Assembly: GCF_006345825.1 (NCBI RefSeq)
Contig: NZ_VCIX01000092.1
Span: 434,001 to 498,000, forward strand
Direction of reading: 5' to 3'
From: Paenibacillus paridis
Lineage (GTDB): Bacteria; Bacillota; Bacilli; Paenibacillales; Paenibacillaceae
Length of the DNA stretch: 64,000 bases
Part shown: positions 1 through 9,791 of the stretch, piece by piece
How the letters are laid out: every line of letters begins with the position of its first letter
Position numbering within the stretch: position 1 is the stretch's first letter
The notes under the pieces: generated by a model
What the model saw: only the letters and a program-made list of their open reading frames with translations
Databases searched by the model: none
What the model was told of the DNA's origin: nothing
Program-made: the position numbers and the translations under genes

Positions 1-1
1 A

Positions 2-733
2 TCCGGTGTCAGTATTCCGGTCGCCCGCGACCTCGGTTTCGGCTGGAACGGCGCGCTTGGCATCTGGGGCATACTCGTGCTGTTGGCCGCGCTATTCTGG
101 TTGCCTCAAGCTCGGGCGAGCCGGACGTCAGCCGGGGCAGTGGCGAGCGGTGCCGCGAAGCGCCGAAGTCTGTGGCGTTCGCCACTGGCATGTATGGTTA
201 CGATTTTTATGGGGATGCAGTCTCTCTTGTTCTATGTGTTGATCGCTTGGCTGCCTGAAATCATGATAAGCCGGGGCTTGAATGAAGACAGCGGAGGTTG
301 GATACTGTCGCTGTTTCAGATTGCTGCTCTGCCTGTAGCGTTCATTGTGCCGATTGTGGCGGGACGCATGAAGAACCAACGTTTGTTGGTCATCATCATG
401 ACGGTTTTGTTGTTTGTTTCATTGGGAGGTCTTTATTTCGGAGGAAATGCGTTCATTTCATTGTGTATTGTTTTGCTCGGAATAGGAGGGGGATGTGCGT
501 TCAGCTTGGCCATGATCTTTTTAAGCTTGCGAACGAAAGATGCCTTTGATTCCGCTTCTCTGTCCGGCATGTCGCAATCGGTTGGCTATTTGCTGGCGGC
601 AACCGGACCGATCTTATTCGGTTTGTTTCATGACCTCACAGTAAGCTGGAACCCACCGCTGTTGCTGCTGCTTGTTGTTAGCGCTCTGATGCTTCTGTCC
701 GGCGGGGGCGCCTCGAGAAATCGCACGGTATAA
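2..733 (+). CDS. MFS transporter, 3' part (CynX/NimT-like)
   Basis: The reading frame is open from the first bases of the window, so the gene begins upstream and only the C-terminal part (about 243 residues) is present. The visible part has repeated hydrophobic segments, with a polar stretch near the former internal Met codon at 77, and a Gly-rich helix (LGIGGGCAFSLAM) typical of the second half of 12-helix MFS carriers. The spacing and the sequence around 'FYVLIAWLPEIMISRG' resemble the CynX/NimT cyanate/nitroimidazole-transport family. The substrate cannot be told from this part. A terminator follows, so it is probably separate from the GH127 operon. The MFS call is firm and the subfamily is a family-level guess. 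Confidence 0.8.
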   Translation, partial: SGVSIPVARDLGFGWNGALGIWGILVLLAALFWLPQARASRTSAGAVASGAAKRRSLWRSPLACMVTIFMGMQSLLFYVLIAWLPEIMISRGLNEDSGGWILSLFQIAALPVAFIVPIVAGRMKNQRLLVIIMTVLLFVSLGGLYFGGNAFISLCIVLLGIGGGCAFSLAMIFLSLRTKDAFDSASLSGMSQSVGYLLAATGPILFGLFHDLTVSWNPPLLLLLVVSALMLLSGGGASRNRTV

Positions 734-770
734 GGCATAAGAATGCAATTCGTTCTAATCCAAAATGAAT

Positions 771-806
771 GGCCACGTTTTTATAGCGTGGCTGTTTTTT
801 TATTTT
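771..806 (+). terminator. Rho-independent terminator after the MFS gene
   Basis: Arms GCCACG (772-777) and CGTGGC (787-792) form a hairpin with a 9-nt loop. A T-rich run follows at once. It separates the MFS gene from the GH127-led operon. Confidence 0.8.
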
Positions 807-992
807 CGAATAGTTAAATACAGGCCGTACTTTTCTTGAAATAATCGGGAGTTGGTGAAGACTGATATTGGCTTAAATTTGCAAAAGTCGGTTTTATCTA
901 CCAATTGTATTGTTTTGACGGACTGACATCGTCTTCTCTGCATGTTAATTTGAATGAGTCAGGCAAAGCATGAACGGCGGAGGGATGAAACA

Positions 993-2951
993 ATGAGAAA
1001 GATGAATCCGGTAGCAGTCTCAAATGCGTTCATTGAAGATCAGTTTTGGAGCCCTAGACAGGAGCTTGTGAAGGATATTGTCGTGCCTTATCAATGGGAA
1101 GCGCTTAATGATCTGATTGAAGGTGCGGAGAAGAGCGGTACGATCGCAAACTTTCGTGCAGCTGCGGAGGGCAAAATCGGCGGGCATCATGGCTTCGTGT
1201 TCCAGGATAGCGATTTGGCCAAATGGCTGGAGACAGTTGGCTTCGTGCTGCAGCAGAACCGGGACGAGGAATTGGAGAAGCTGGCCAACGCAGCCATCGA
1301 GCTGATTGGCAGTGCGCAAATGGAAAACGGTTACATCGGCACGTATTACCAGCTTCAGAAACCCGGTGAGCAATGGGAGAACGTAAGGGACGACCATGAA
1401 ATGTACAATGCTGGCCATTTCATAGAAGCCGCGGTCGCTTATTATGAAGCGACAGGAAACAGAAAAATACTTGATATTATGTGCAAATTCGGCGATCACA
1501 TCGTCGAGACGTTTGGGGCTCGCGATGGGCAACTCCCGGGTTACTGCGGTCATCCGGAAATTGAGCTTGCGCTTGTCAAACTTTATAAGTTGACTGGCAA
1601 TAAGTCATATCTGGCAACGTCCCGTTTTTTTGTGGAGGAACGGGGACGGGATCCGAAATATTTCGATATTGAGCTGGAGAAACGGCTGGCTGACGGCCGG
1701 AAGGAGCGCGTTGACCGGCGGCCAATGGACTATTTCCAATCGCATGCGCCGATCCGTGAACAGCGGACGGCGGACGGACACGCCGTGCGCGCCGTGTATT
1801 TGTTCGCTGGTGCAACGGACATCGCAGACGAGTACGGCGATGAATCGCTATTGGCTGCGATCAAGTCCCTGTGGGATAACGTCGTGCAGCGAAGAATGTA
1901 TGTTACGGGAGGCATTGGCTCTTCCGATTATTACGAAGCATTCTCCTTTGACTATGATTTGCCGAGCGATCGCGCTTATGCCGAAACCTGCGCAGCGATC
2001 GGTTTTCTGAACTGGGGGCAGCGCCTGCTCCAGATTGAGGGGGATTCGCGCTACGCCGACGTAATCGAGCGAATCCTTTACAATGGTCTGCTTAGCGGCA
2101 TTTCGCTGGACGGAAGAAGCTATTTTTACGTTAATCCACTTGAGGTTTGGCCCGTCGTCAGTGGTCGAAGGGATGATATTCCGAGCGCGAGAACGCGTAG
2201 GCAGCCTTGGTTCGGCTGCGCGTGCTGCCCGCCGAATATCGCGCGATTCATTGCTTCCTTGAGCAGTTACATTTACTCCGTGAACGAGGATGAGCTGTAT
2301 GTGCATCAGTATATTGGCAGCCGCACGGAGCAGACATTTAAAGGCAGCAAGATCACCGTTCGCCAACAGACGGAGTATCCTTGGACGGGGAACGTCGTGC
2401 TTGAGACATCCGGCGGTTCGGCAGACTTCACGCTTGCGCTTCGGCTTCCCTCATGGTCAAAACGCACGGTCATTCGGTTGAACGGTGTTGAAATCGAAAC
2501 TTCTGGAATTACCGAGAAGGGATACGTCAAAATCCATCGAGTATGGAACGAAGGCGACGTCGTTGAGCTGGAGCTGGACATGAGCGTCGCTTTGGTACGG
2601 GCGCATCCCGAGCTTCGGGAAGCAAGCGGCAAAACGGCCGTCCAACGTGGCCCTGTTCTCTACTGCTTGGAGGAGGCGGATAACGGCGCTAACCTTCGAG
2701 ATGTACAGCTGTCCTCGGACGCGGCATTTGAAGGGGCGTTCGTACCGGATCTGCTGGAAGGTGTTTATGTTATTGAGTCGAAGGATGCCTGGAGAACAGC
2801 ATATGACGAGGTGTCCAATGATTTGTACACGACGAAACGTTATGCCAAGCAGCAAGCGAAAGTCATTTTTGTGCCTTATTATGCGTGGGCCAACCGCGAG
2901 GATGGAGAAATGCTGGTTTGGATACGAGAACGAGAGCACGGATACGAATAA
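993..2951 (+). CDS. GH127 beta-L-arabinofuranosidase (HypBA1-like)
   Basis: A 652-residue protein of the DUF1680/GH127 family, cytoplasmic because no signal peptide is visible. Known members remove beta-L-arabinofuranosyl residues from hydroxyproline-linked arabinooligosaccharides of plant extensins. The zinc-cysteine active site is present: E331 and C333 in a Y-A-E-T-C motif and C411-C412 in G-C-A-C-C-P-P-N. These match the Glu/Cys/Cys/Cys ligand set of Bifidobacterium HypBA1, where the first Cys of the pair is the nucleophile. E315 (Y-Y-E-A-F) aligns with the acid/base. The start at 993 is chosen over the upstream ATG at 954 because GGCGGAGGG lies 8 nt before it. It heads a rightward run that includes a sugar importer and hydroxyproline catabolic genes, which fits release of arabinose from hydroxyproline glycans. 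Confidence 0.92.
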   Translation: MRKMNPVAVSNAFIEDQFWSPRQELVKDIVVPYQWEALNDLIEGAEKSGTIANFRAAAEGKIGGHHGFVFQDSDLAKWLETVGFVLQQNRDEELEKLANAAIELIGSAQMENGYIGTYYQLQKPGEQWENVRDDHEMYNAGHFIEAAVAYYEATGNRKILDIMCKFGDHIVETFGARDGQLPGYCGHPEIELALVKLYKLTGNKSYLATSRFFVEERGRDPKYFDIELEKRLADGRKERVDRRPMDYFQSHAPIREQRTADGHAVRAVYLFAGATDIADEYGDESLLAAIKSLWDNVVQRRMYVTGGIGSSDYYEAFSFDYDLPSDRAYAETCAAIGFLNWGQRLLQIEGDSRYADVIERILYNGLLSGISLDGRSYFYVNPLEVWPVVSGRRDDIPSARTRRQPWFGCACCPPNIARFIASLSSYIYSVNEDELYVHQYIGSRTEQTFKGSKITVRQQTEYPWTGNVVLETSGGSADFTLALRLPSWSKRTVIRLNGVEIETSGITEKGYVKIHRVWNEGDVVELELDMSVALVRAHPELREASGKTAVQRGPVLYCLEEADNGANLRDVQLSSDAAFEGAFVPDLLEGVYVIESKDAWRTAYDEVSNDLYTTKRYAKQQAKVIFVPYYAWANREDGEMLVWIREREHGYE

Positions 2952-2985
2952 ATAGCCTTCAACCTGAAAGGAAGGCGGACGTTGG

Positions 2986-4791
2986 ATGAAAATATGGCGG
3001 GGGAACGTTTGGAAAATCCGTACGATACGGGGCAAATTTCTAATGCTTACCTTACTGCTTACGGTCGTGCCGATGTTCGTCCTTACTTTTACTTTCCACC
3101 GCATTGCTGTACATTCCCTTGTCGGTAAAGCGGAGGAGCGTGCCACGCAATCGAGGCAAATGAGCGAAAGCTTCTTGAACCGCACCATTGCCGATCTTCA
3201 CGATTTGACTAACGCCATTTTAGGCAACCCCGAAGTACAAGCGATTTTGCAACTGCGCCCGAAGGACGATTACGACTATCTTCGCAACGTGGATCGGGTG
3301 AATAAAATTATTCGAGCACAAACGCAGACGAAATCCTACATTATTTCCACACTTATATACGCCCCCGGAGGTGGCGAGCATCAGTCGTTCTATCAAGGCA
3401 ACGATTCGATCCGCTTCGGGGGTCTCCCTACTGAACTAGAAGCCCTCATTTACTATGATCGGCTGCGAAGCGACAATCGCGTCATGTGGCATGACGGTTC
3501 CCCCTTTCAAGGCATAGGAGAAGATGCAACTGACAAAGAGCATTTATATGTCGGCAAGCTGCTGCGGCAGACGGATGGAAATTACGAAGACCTTGGATTT
3601 CTAATGCTGGAAATCGAGAAGGTGCATTTTTTTAGCGGCATATCTGTCCTGAATCCGAATGAGAAGGAGCAGTTCTGGATCGTGGACGGCCGAGGAAACC
3701 CGGTATATCAAATGCCGGAAGGCGCGAGGGCGGATGATCGCGCCCTGCGTGAAGTGGCGGAACGCGCTAAAGCTTCTCCGACCAAGGATAAAGGCTGGAC
3801 AAGCTGGAACGGCAAACGAACGATGGTCTCCTACGCTCCGCTCGCGGCGAATCAATGGACACTGCTGCATTTGGTGGATGCGGATGAGTTATTTAAGGAT
3901 GCCAATCAGATCGGCCGATGGACGATGGAAATCTTTCTTGTGGTGTTCGTGATCGGCTGGATCGTCAGTTATCGGGTGAGCGATACGATCAGGCGACCGC
4001 TTCGCCGTCTGCGCCGCTTGATGGGAACGACGACGGGAAAGGCTCCCGTTCTCCCTTCCTTCGACCCGCTGGATGAAGTGGGGCAAATCGGGGACCGGTT
4101 CGAGCGAATGATGCAGGAAAATGAGGAGCTGCACGACAAGGTTTACGAGGCGCTGCTGTCACGGAAGGAAGCGGAGTTTCGGGCTCTGCAGGCGCAGATC
4201 AATCCCCATTTTCTCTATAATACGTTGGAATCGCTTAACGGGCTGGCGCTAACGAACGGACAGAACGAGATGTCAGAGGTCATTGGAGCGCTCGGCAAAT
4301 TTTTCAGAATTGCGCTAAGCCAGGGCAGCGAGGAAATTCGTGTCGCCAATGAGGCGGAGCATGCCGGCGCTTACGTGCGCGTCCAGCAATTTCGCTTCAA
4401 GGACAGGTTGGAATGGATTTCGGAGATCGACGAGGATATTGTTCACTGCCGCGTGCCAAAGCTCATTTTCCAGCCAATCGTAGAGAATGCAATCTATCAT
4501 GGTGCAAAGCGGAGGAAGGACGTCGTCTATTTAATGCTGACGGGCGTTCGGGAGGAACGGCGACTGCGTTTCTCGATCAGTGACGATGGGAACGGCATCT
4601 CAGGGCAAAGGCTTGAGGAGATTCGCGGCACGCTGGCCGGACAGCAGGAGAATGTCGGCGCGATCGGATTCGGTCTAAGAAATGTACATGAACGGCTTCA
4701 ACATTATGGGTCTGAATACGGGGTTCAAATCGATAGCGAGCTCGGAAAATATACGACGGTTACTTTGTTCGTTCCAATTCGTGAGGAGTAG
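2986..4791 (+). CDS. YesM-family sensor histidine kinase
   Basis: A 601-residue membrane kinase. A transmembrane helix lies near residues 15-35, followed by an extracellular dCache-like sensing region of about 270 residues, a second helix near 307-330, a HAMP linker and a His_kinase domain with phosphoacceptor H408 in the motif N-P-H-F-L-Y-N. A C-terminal ATPase domain carries N-box (V-E-N-A-I-Y-H-G) and G-box residues. In Firmicutes such kinases sense extracellular sugars or oligosaccharide-bound lipoproteins and control the adjacent CUT1 importer. It starts 34 bp after GH127 with AAAGGAAGGCGG upstream, and its response regulator follows 18 bp downstream. The ligand is inferred to be an arabinose-containing glycan fragment from context only. 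Confidence 0.93.
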   Translation: MKIWRGNVWKIRTIRGKFLMLTLLLTVVPMFVLTFTFHRIAVHSLVGKAEERATQSRQMSESFLNRTIADLHDLTNAILGNPEVQAILQLRPKDDYDYLRNVDRVNKIIRAQTQTKSYIISTLIYAPGGGEHQSFYQGNDSIRFGGLPTELEALIYYDRLRSDNRVMWHDGSPFQGIGEDATDKEHLYVGKLLRQTDGNYEDLGFLMLEIEKVHFFSGISVLNPNEKEQFWIVDGRGNPVYQMPEGARADDRALREVAERAKASPTKDKGWTSWNGKRTMVSYAPLAANQWTLLHLVDADELFKDANQIGRWTMEIFLVVFVIGWIVSYRVSDTIRRPLRRLRRLMGTTTGKAPVLPSFDPLDEVGQIGDRFERMMQENEELHDKVYEALLSRKEAEFRALQAQINPHFLYNTLESLNGLALTNGQNEMSEVIGALGKFFRIALSQGSEEIRVANEAEHAGAYVRVQQFRFKDRLEWISEIDEDIVHCRVPKLIFQPIVENAIYHGAKRRKDVVYLMLTGVREERRLRFSISDDGNGISGQRLEEIRGTLAGQQENVGAIGFGLRNVHERLQHYGSEYGVQIDSELGKYTTVTLFVPIREE

Positions 4792-4809
4792 TCCTAGAAG
4801 GGGGATACG

Positions 4810-6384
4810 ATGCGTAGATTGCTGATCGTTGATGACGAACACCACATTCGCGAAGGCTTGAAGCATTTGATTGCGCAGATGGAGCTTCCCGTTCAGGTGG
4901 CGGGAGCTGCCGAAGACGGGGAAACGGCGATTCGCCTATACGAGGAGCTTAAACCGGACATTGTCCTGCTTGATATCAACCTGCCTGACTTCAGCGGTCT
5001 GGAAGTGGCGCGCCGAATCCGGGCAATAGATGATGAGACGCAGCTGCTGTTTCTGACAGGCTATAATTCGATGGCGTTCATTCGAGAGGCGATTACGCTC
5101 GAAACCGTCGATTATATGCTGAAGCCGATTACGAAGGAAGAGCTTGCGTCCGGCCTGCTTCGTGCGGAGGAGCGCCTGTCGAGGCGCGGACGTTTCGACG
5201 AAAGCGGCGATATCAGGCGGAGCCGGGAGCGCTGCCGCATGCAGGAATATGCGCTGTTGGATTTGCTGCTGCAGCGGCGGTCGTGGGGGGACGCCATCGA
5301 GGCGCTCCGCGCCGCCCATGCACCGCTTGCGGAAGCGAAGCCGCCTTTCACGGTGCTGTGCTGCGAGATGGATGTCATACCGCCACGGCTGTCCACGACC
5401 GAGGATCGCCAGCTTTACGGCGTTGCGTTTGCCAATCTTTCAGTGGAAGCGGCGCAGCATAGTGCTGCAGCATACGGGGCAGCCACCTCACCTGATCGGA
5501 TGCTCATCGTACTTTCTGCCGCCGGCAAGGAGAGGGTAACCGAGGCGGCCAAAAGCGTTCGGTCCGCCGTCCAATCGTATATGGACGTGTCGATTACGAT
5601 TGGCGCGAGCCGGCTGGTACAGGAACTGAAATTACTGCCGGAGGCCTACAGGGAAGCTGTTCATGCTGCCGAGCACAAGGGCTGGGTGGGAGATGGGCAG
5701 ATCATTCCTTATGAAAGCGTGCAAATCGCGGCATTGAACAATCGTACCCTGCTCGAAAAGGAACTAATTCTGCTGTCCGAGATTCGTGCGGGAAACGATG
5801 GCGCTGTTGCAGCCATCCTGCCGGAATGGACGGCGCAGTTCGCCGGCCTGCCTTCGCGTCAAGTGAAGCTTATGGCGACGCAGCTCGTGCTGTATGTCAT
5901 GCGCGTCGTTCAGGATTTTCCGCTGCCCGACCGGTCCGGGCGCTTCTGCCGCGATCCGCTTCTCGAAATGTCACGGATGACAAGCGGAAGCGAGATTGTG
6001 GCCTTCATCTCCGATTACTTCGAGAAGGTCGGGCAATGGATTCGTGAATCGCGGGAGTTTGCCGTTCCGAAAATGTTCGAGGACGCGCGTCATTGGATCC
6101 GCGAGCATTTGCATAAGGATGCTAGCCTGAACGGTCTCGCGGACTATTTGCACTTAAGCCCGAAGTACGTCAGCTCGCGCTTCAAACAGGTGACCGGCGA
6201 GTGCTTCGCCGACTTCCTGTCCCGCGTCCGTTTCGAGAGAGCAAGGGAGCTGCTGCTCGATCCGGGGCAGAAGGTGTCGGCGATTGCGGAGGCGGTCGGC
6301 TATACCGATACCAATTATTTCAGTATTGCTTTCAAGAAGAATATGGGCCTTACGCCTTCGGAATTTCGCAAACGGTATCTCTGA
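4810..6384 (+). CDS. YesN-type response regulator with AraC DNA-binding domain
   Basis: A 524-residue partner of the preceding kinase. The N-terminal receiver domain has the acidic pair D8-D9, phosphoacceptor D55 (L-L-D-I-N-L-P) and the conserved Lys of the M-L-K-P-I motif near residue 104. A middle region of about 250 residues is typical of YesN-like regulators. The C-terminal AraC double helix-turn-helix runs from about 420 to 524 and ends in the usual 'G-Y-x-D-x-N-Y-F-x-x-x-F-K' pattern. It probably activates the importer genes that begin 147 bp downstream. GGGGGATACG precedes the start. Confidence 0.93.
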   Translation: MRRLLIVDDEHHIREGLKHLIAQMELPVQVAGAAEDGETAIRLYEELKPDIVLLDINLPDFSGLEVARRIRAIDDETQLLFLTGYNSMAFIREAITLETVDYMLKPITKEELASGLLRAEERLSRRGRFDESGDIRRSRERCRMQEYALLDLLLQRRSWGDAIEALRAAHAPLAEAKPPFTVLCCEMDVIPPRLSTTEDRQLYGVAFANLSVEAAQHSAAAYGAATSPDRMLIVLSAAGKERVTEAAKSVRSAVQSYMDVSITIGASRLVQELKLLPEAYREAVHAAEHKGWVGDGQIIPYESVQIAALNNRTLLEKELILLSEIRAGNDGAVAAILPEWTAQFAGLPSRQVKLMATQLVLYVMRVVQDFPLPDRSGRFCRDPLLEMSRMTSGSEIVAFISDYFEKVGQWIRESREFAVPKMFEDARHWIREHLHKDASLNGLADYLHLSPKYVSSRFKQVTGECFADFLSRVRFERARELLLDPGQKVSAIAEAVGYTDTNYFSIAFKKNMGLTPSEFRKRYL

Positions 6385-6531
6385 TCAACAGAGATATCGA
6401 TTTTGTTTGTATGGGCCCGAAACAATCAAACCAAAACAAAGAGGACATGGAGCAACCTTATATAGGCAGCCGCCGAAAAGCCGGATAATAGATTCGTAAG
6501 ATATATTTCCATATGGAGAGGGGATCCCTAC

Positions 6532-7938
6532 ATGATGGTAATAAGCAGACGAAAGTGGTGTTTCCTATTGTTGGCAGTCCTGCTTGCTGCCCTTGCAGCT
6601 TGCAGCTCGAACGGCGGCAATAACGAGGCAACGTCGTCCCCAAGCGGTTCGCAGGAGCCGGCGGAAACGAGCGAAGCGCCAAAGGAAACGGTCAAGCTGA
6701 AGTTCATGTACTGGGGCAGCACGGACGAGAAGAAAGCGATGGAGCAGATGATCAAATCGTTTAATGAATCCCATCCGCACATCCAGGTGACGGGCGAGCA
6801 TGTTCCGGGTGATTACAACACGAAGATGAACACGTTAATGGCGGCCAACGAGCTGCCGGACGTCGCATACTTGGGAGATGGCTTGACGAACAAATGGGGA
6901 AGCGAAGGCAAGCTGCTTGATTTCAGCCAATATTACGACAGTTACCCTGAGCTACAGAATAAGCTGAAAGCCTCTTATTTATTTACGGAGCCAGGAAAAG
7001 CGGTTGCCAACTTTACCGCGCTCGAAATCATGGTGCTCTACTACAACAAAGACATTTTCTCGGAAGCAGGCGTCCCTCTCCCGCCTTCCGATCCAGCGAA
7101 AGCCTTGACTTGGGATGAGTTTGTCTCCGTCGCGAAGAAACTGACGAAGGACAACAAAGGACGGAATGCGGAAGATCCCGACTTCGATGAGAAGAACATT
7201 GACACCTACGGCTTCTCGTTCGGCACTGACCGCGGTACGTACGGTCCGCTGCTCGAGAGTAATGGTGCGGGCATTTTGGACGAATCGGGCAAAAGCTATG
7301 CGCTTAATGAGCCGGAATCCGTAGAAGTGTTCCAAAAGCTGCAGGATTTAATTTACGTTCATCACGTCTCCCCAAATCTTATTCAGCAGCAAAACATGCC
7401 GGATAACCATGTTCGTCTTCAAACGCGAAAAGTCGCGATGGTGCTCGACGGTACGTGGGCTCTGCTCGACTTGACGAACAACAAGAAATTGAATTATGGC
7501 ATTGGCGTATTGCCGAAGCTAAAGGAGCCGAAGACGGTCATTCTGGCCGGTACGACGGTCGTCTTCAATTCGACGAAGCATCCTGCCGAAGCGCTGGAGT
7601 TTTATTTGTACCATAACAATCCGGATCAGGTCGATCTGTACCGAACGGGCCTTTGGATGCCGACGGAGGAGAAATATTATACAGAGGAAGCAGCCATTAA
7701 GCAGTGGACCGACAATCCGGCGCATCCACCGGAATTTTTACAGGCAGGCATTGAATATACGAAAGGCTATGCGGTTAAGTCCCCATCGACGGCGATCAAA
7801 AATTGGCCGGAAATCAACAGTAAGCTTACGCCAGGACTCGATCTGATCTGGACGAACAAGAAGACGGCTCAACAAGCGCTCGACGAGCTGAAGCCGCAGA
7901 TTGAGCCCCTCATTCAAGGGGAATATCCGAACGAATAA
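6532..7938 (+). CDS. Sugar ABC transporter substrate-binding lipoprotein (CUT1)
   Basis: A 468-residue extracellular solute-binding protein of family 1. Residues 1-24 form a lipoprotein signal peptide ending in the lipobox L-A-A-C, so the mature protein is lipid-anchored on the outside. A Ser/Gly/Asn-rich linker follows, then the binding fold beginning 'VKLKFMYWGSTDEKKAMEQM'. The gene is preceded by GGAGAGGGG and followed by two permease genes, which completes the binding part of an importer. Such proteins take up oligosaccharides or amino sugars. Here the GH127 neighbour suggests an arabinose-containing glycan, or glycopeptide, but the ligand is not readable from sequence. Confidence 0.92.
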   Translation: MMVISRRKWCFLLLAVLLAALAACSSNGGNNEATSSPSGSQEPAETSEAPKETVKLKFMYWGSTDEKKAMEQMIKSFNESHPHIQVTGEHVPGDYNTKMNTLMAANELPDVAYLGDGLTNKWGSEGKLLDFSQYYDSYPELQNKLKASYLFTEPGKAVANFTALEIMVLYYNKDIFSEAGVPLPPSDPAKALTWDEFVSVAKKLTKDNKGRNAEDPDFDEKNIDTYGFSFGTDRGTYGPLLESNGAGILDESGKSYALNEPESVEVFQKLQDLIYVHHVSPNLIQQQNMPDNHVRLQTRKVAMVLDGTWALLDLTNNKKLNYGIGVLPKLKEPKTVILAGTTVVFNSTKHPAEALEFYLYHNNPDQVDLYRTGLWMPTEEKYYTEEAAIKQWTDNPAHPPEFLQAGIEYTKGYAVKSPSTAIKNWPEINSKLTPGLDLIWTNKKTAQQALDELKPQIEPLIQGEYPNE

Positions 7939-8030
7939 TCGGCATTCATTCAGACGCTGGGTGGAGGGTGCGGCTGCGACCGCCGCCTCTCCGCCCCTGA
8001 TTGCCCCGAAGTCGAAAGGAGGGAGCGACT

Positions 8031-8933
8031 ATGAGAAGCAATAAATCTGGATTGCTCAAGATGGAACGCCGCTGGGGCATACTGCTCGCGCTTCCGGTCA
8101 CGCTCGGATTGATGCTCTTCGCCATCGGACCAATCATTGCTTCCTTTGCCTTTAGCTTGACCGATTGGCAAATCGGCGGTCAATCCTCATTTGTTGGCTT
8201 GAACAACTACGAAACGATATTAACGAAGGATCCGGTATTTACGAAGTCGCTGTTCGTCACGATTTATTATGTGCTCGCCACGGTTCCGGTGGCTATTATC
8301 GCGGCATTCGGGCTGGCGATGCTCCTTAATCGCAAGGTAAAAGGGTTATCTATTTTTCGCACAATCTTTTTCTTGCCGTCCATCGTCCCCCGAATTGCCA
8401 GCACGATGCTTTGGCTTTGGCTGTTCAACCCCGATTTCGGCTTGCTCAACTCGATGCTTGAATATGTGGGTTTGCCTGGCAGCCAGTGGATTTATGCTGA
8501 GGAAACAGCGATTCCATCGATAGCGCTCATGAGCGTGTGGGGAGTCGGCAATTATATGATTATTTTTTTGGCCGGGCTGCAATCGGTTCCCTCGCATCTG
8601 TACGAGGCAGTCGAAGTGGACGGGGGAGGCGCTTGGCGTAAATTTTACCATGTCACTTTGCCCTCGATGACGCCGACGATTTTCTTCAACATGGTCATGA
8701 TGCAGATTGGGGCTTTCCAAAGCTTTGACAGTGTGTACGTCATGACGCAGGGCGGACCTAATAATGCCACCTTGCTTTATGTTGTTTATTTGTACCGTGT
8801 TGCCTTCACGGAAACGAAAATCGGATATGCGTCAGCCTTGTCTTGGATTTTGTTCATCATTATCGTCGTCCTGACGCTCATCACGTTCAGGACTTCGCGC
8901 AAATGGGTGTATTACGAAGGGGGAGGAAAGTAG
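8031..8933 (+). CDS. Sugar ABC transporter permease (MalF-like)
   Basis: A 300-residue inner-membrane permease with about six transmembrane helices and the EAA loop 'EAVEVDGGGAWRKFYHVTLP', which contacts the ATPase. The start at 8031 is favoured over 8001 because AAAGGAGGG lies 8 nt upstream and the protein then begins just before the first helix. The stop codon overlaps the start of the next permease by one base. No ATP-binding gene is present in the cluster. In Firmicutes such CUT1 systems usually share a distant MsmX-type ATPase. Confidence 0.93.
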   Translation: MRSNKSGLLKMERRWGILLALPVTLGLMLFAIGPIIASFAFSLTDWQIGGQSSFVGLNNYETILTKDPVFTKSLFVTIYYVLATVPVAIIAAFGLAMLLNRKVKGLSIFRTIFFLPSIVPRIASTMLWLWLFNPDFGLLNSMLEYVGLPGSQWIYAEETAIPSIALMSVWGVGNYMIIFLAGLQSVPSHLYEAVEVDGGGAWRKFYHVTLPSMTPTIFFNMVMMQIGAFQSFDSVYVMTQGGPNNATLLYVVYLYRVAFTETKIGYASALSWILFIIIVVLTLITFRTSRKWVYYEGGGK

Positions 8934-9778
8934 TGAGCAGGACGAATCCCCGTTTTACCACTTATATTACGCTTATGTTGCTTAGTTTTCTGATGATTTT
9001 GCCTCTCATATGGCTGGTCAGAAGCTCCTTGATGGATAATGCGCAAATTTTCATTTTCCCGCCGGAGTGGGTTCCGAGTCCATTTCGTTGGAGCAATTAT
9101 CCGGAGGCGCTCACGGCCGTTCCGTTCAGCCGCTTCTTCCTGAACACGATGACGCTAGAATTGTTAACGGTCAGCGGCGTTCTCGTAACGACGATCATCT
9201 CCGCTTATACGTTCGCAAGGCTGAGATGGCCGGGACGAAATATCGTGTTCGGCGTGCTGATGGCAACCGGCATGCTGCCCGGGGCAGCAACGCTGATCCC
9301 GATGTTCGTGCTATGGCGGGAAGTGGGAGCGCTGGATTCGTTCGTTCCGCTCGCACTTCCCTCCTGGTTCGGTGCAGGCGTCTATACCGGGCAAGGGGTA
9401 TTCGCGATTTTTTTGATGCGCCAATTTTACTTATCGATTCCTCGAGAGCTTGACGAGGCGGCTTACATGGACGGGGCAGGTCCTTTAACCGTGTTATGGC
9501 GGGTCATCCTTCCGCTCTCGAAGCCCGCTTTGCTCGTCATTACCGTCTTTTCGTTCAATGACGTGTGGAATCAATTTCTGGAGCCTACGTTGTATCTCAG
9601 CTCGGAGTCCAATTTTACGATGGCGCTTGGCCTGGCATCCTTCAAAGGCCTTTACAATGCGCAGTGGGGGTATCTGATGGCCGCATCCGCTACAATGGTC
9701 GCTCCGATTATATTGCTTTTCTTCCTTGCGCAGCGCTACTTTATCGAAGGAATTACGCTTACGGGAATTAAAGGCTAA
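8933..9778 (+). CDS. Sugar ABC transporter permease (MalG-like)
   Basis: A 281-residue partner permease with six predicted helices and the EAA motif 'ELDEAAYMDGAGPLTVLWRV'. The likely start is GTG at 8933, sharing a base with the TAG stop of the upstream permease (TAGTG) and preceded by GGGGGAGG. The ATG at 8843 would add a non-hydrophobic extension overlapping the upstream gene. The C-terminus 'QRYFIEGITLTGIKG' is the standard ending of MalG-type permeases. The one-base overlap implies translational coupling. Confidence 0.93.
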   Translation: MSRTNPRFTTYITLMLLSFLMILPLIWLVRSSLMDNAQIFIFPPEWVPSPFRWSNYPEALTAVPFSRFFLNTMTLELLTVSGVLVTTIISAYTFARLRWPGRNIVFGVLMATGMLPGAATLIPMFVLWREVGALDSFVPLALPSWFGAGVYTGQGVFAIFLMRQFYLSIPRELDEAAYMDGAGPLTVLWRVILPLSKPALLVITVFSFNDVWNQFLEPTLYLSSESNFTMALGLASFKGLYNAQWGYLMAASATMVAPIILLFFLAQRYFIEGITLTGIKG

Positions 9779-9791
9779 GGGAGGATATCGG

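Noticed and set aside
868-884. A TTGGC...TTGCA stretch upstream of GH127 resembling a sigma-54 promoter
   Set aside because: GG and GC are only 9 nt apart rather than 10, and sigma-54 is strict about this spacing.
2457-3188. Minus-strand open frame (243 codons) spanning the GH127/YesM junction
   Set aside because: It overlaps two well-supported plus-strand genes and has no recognisable product.
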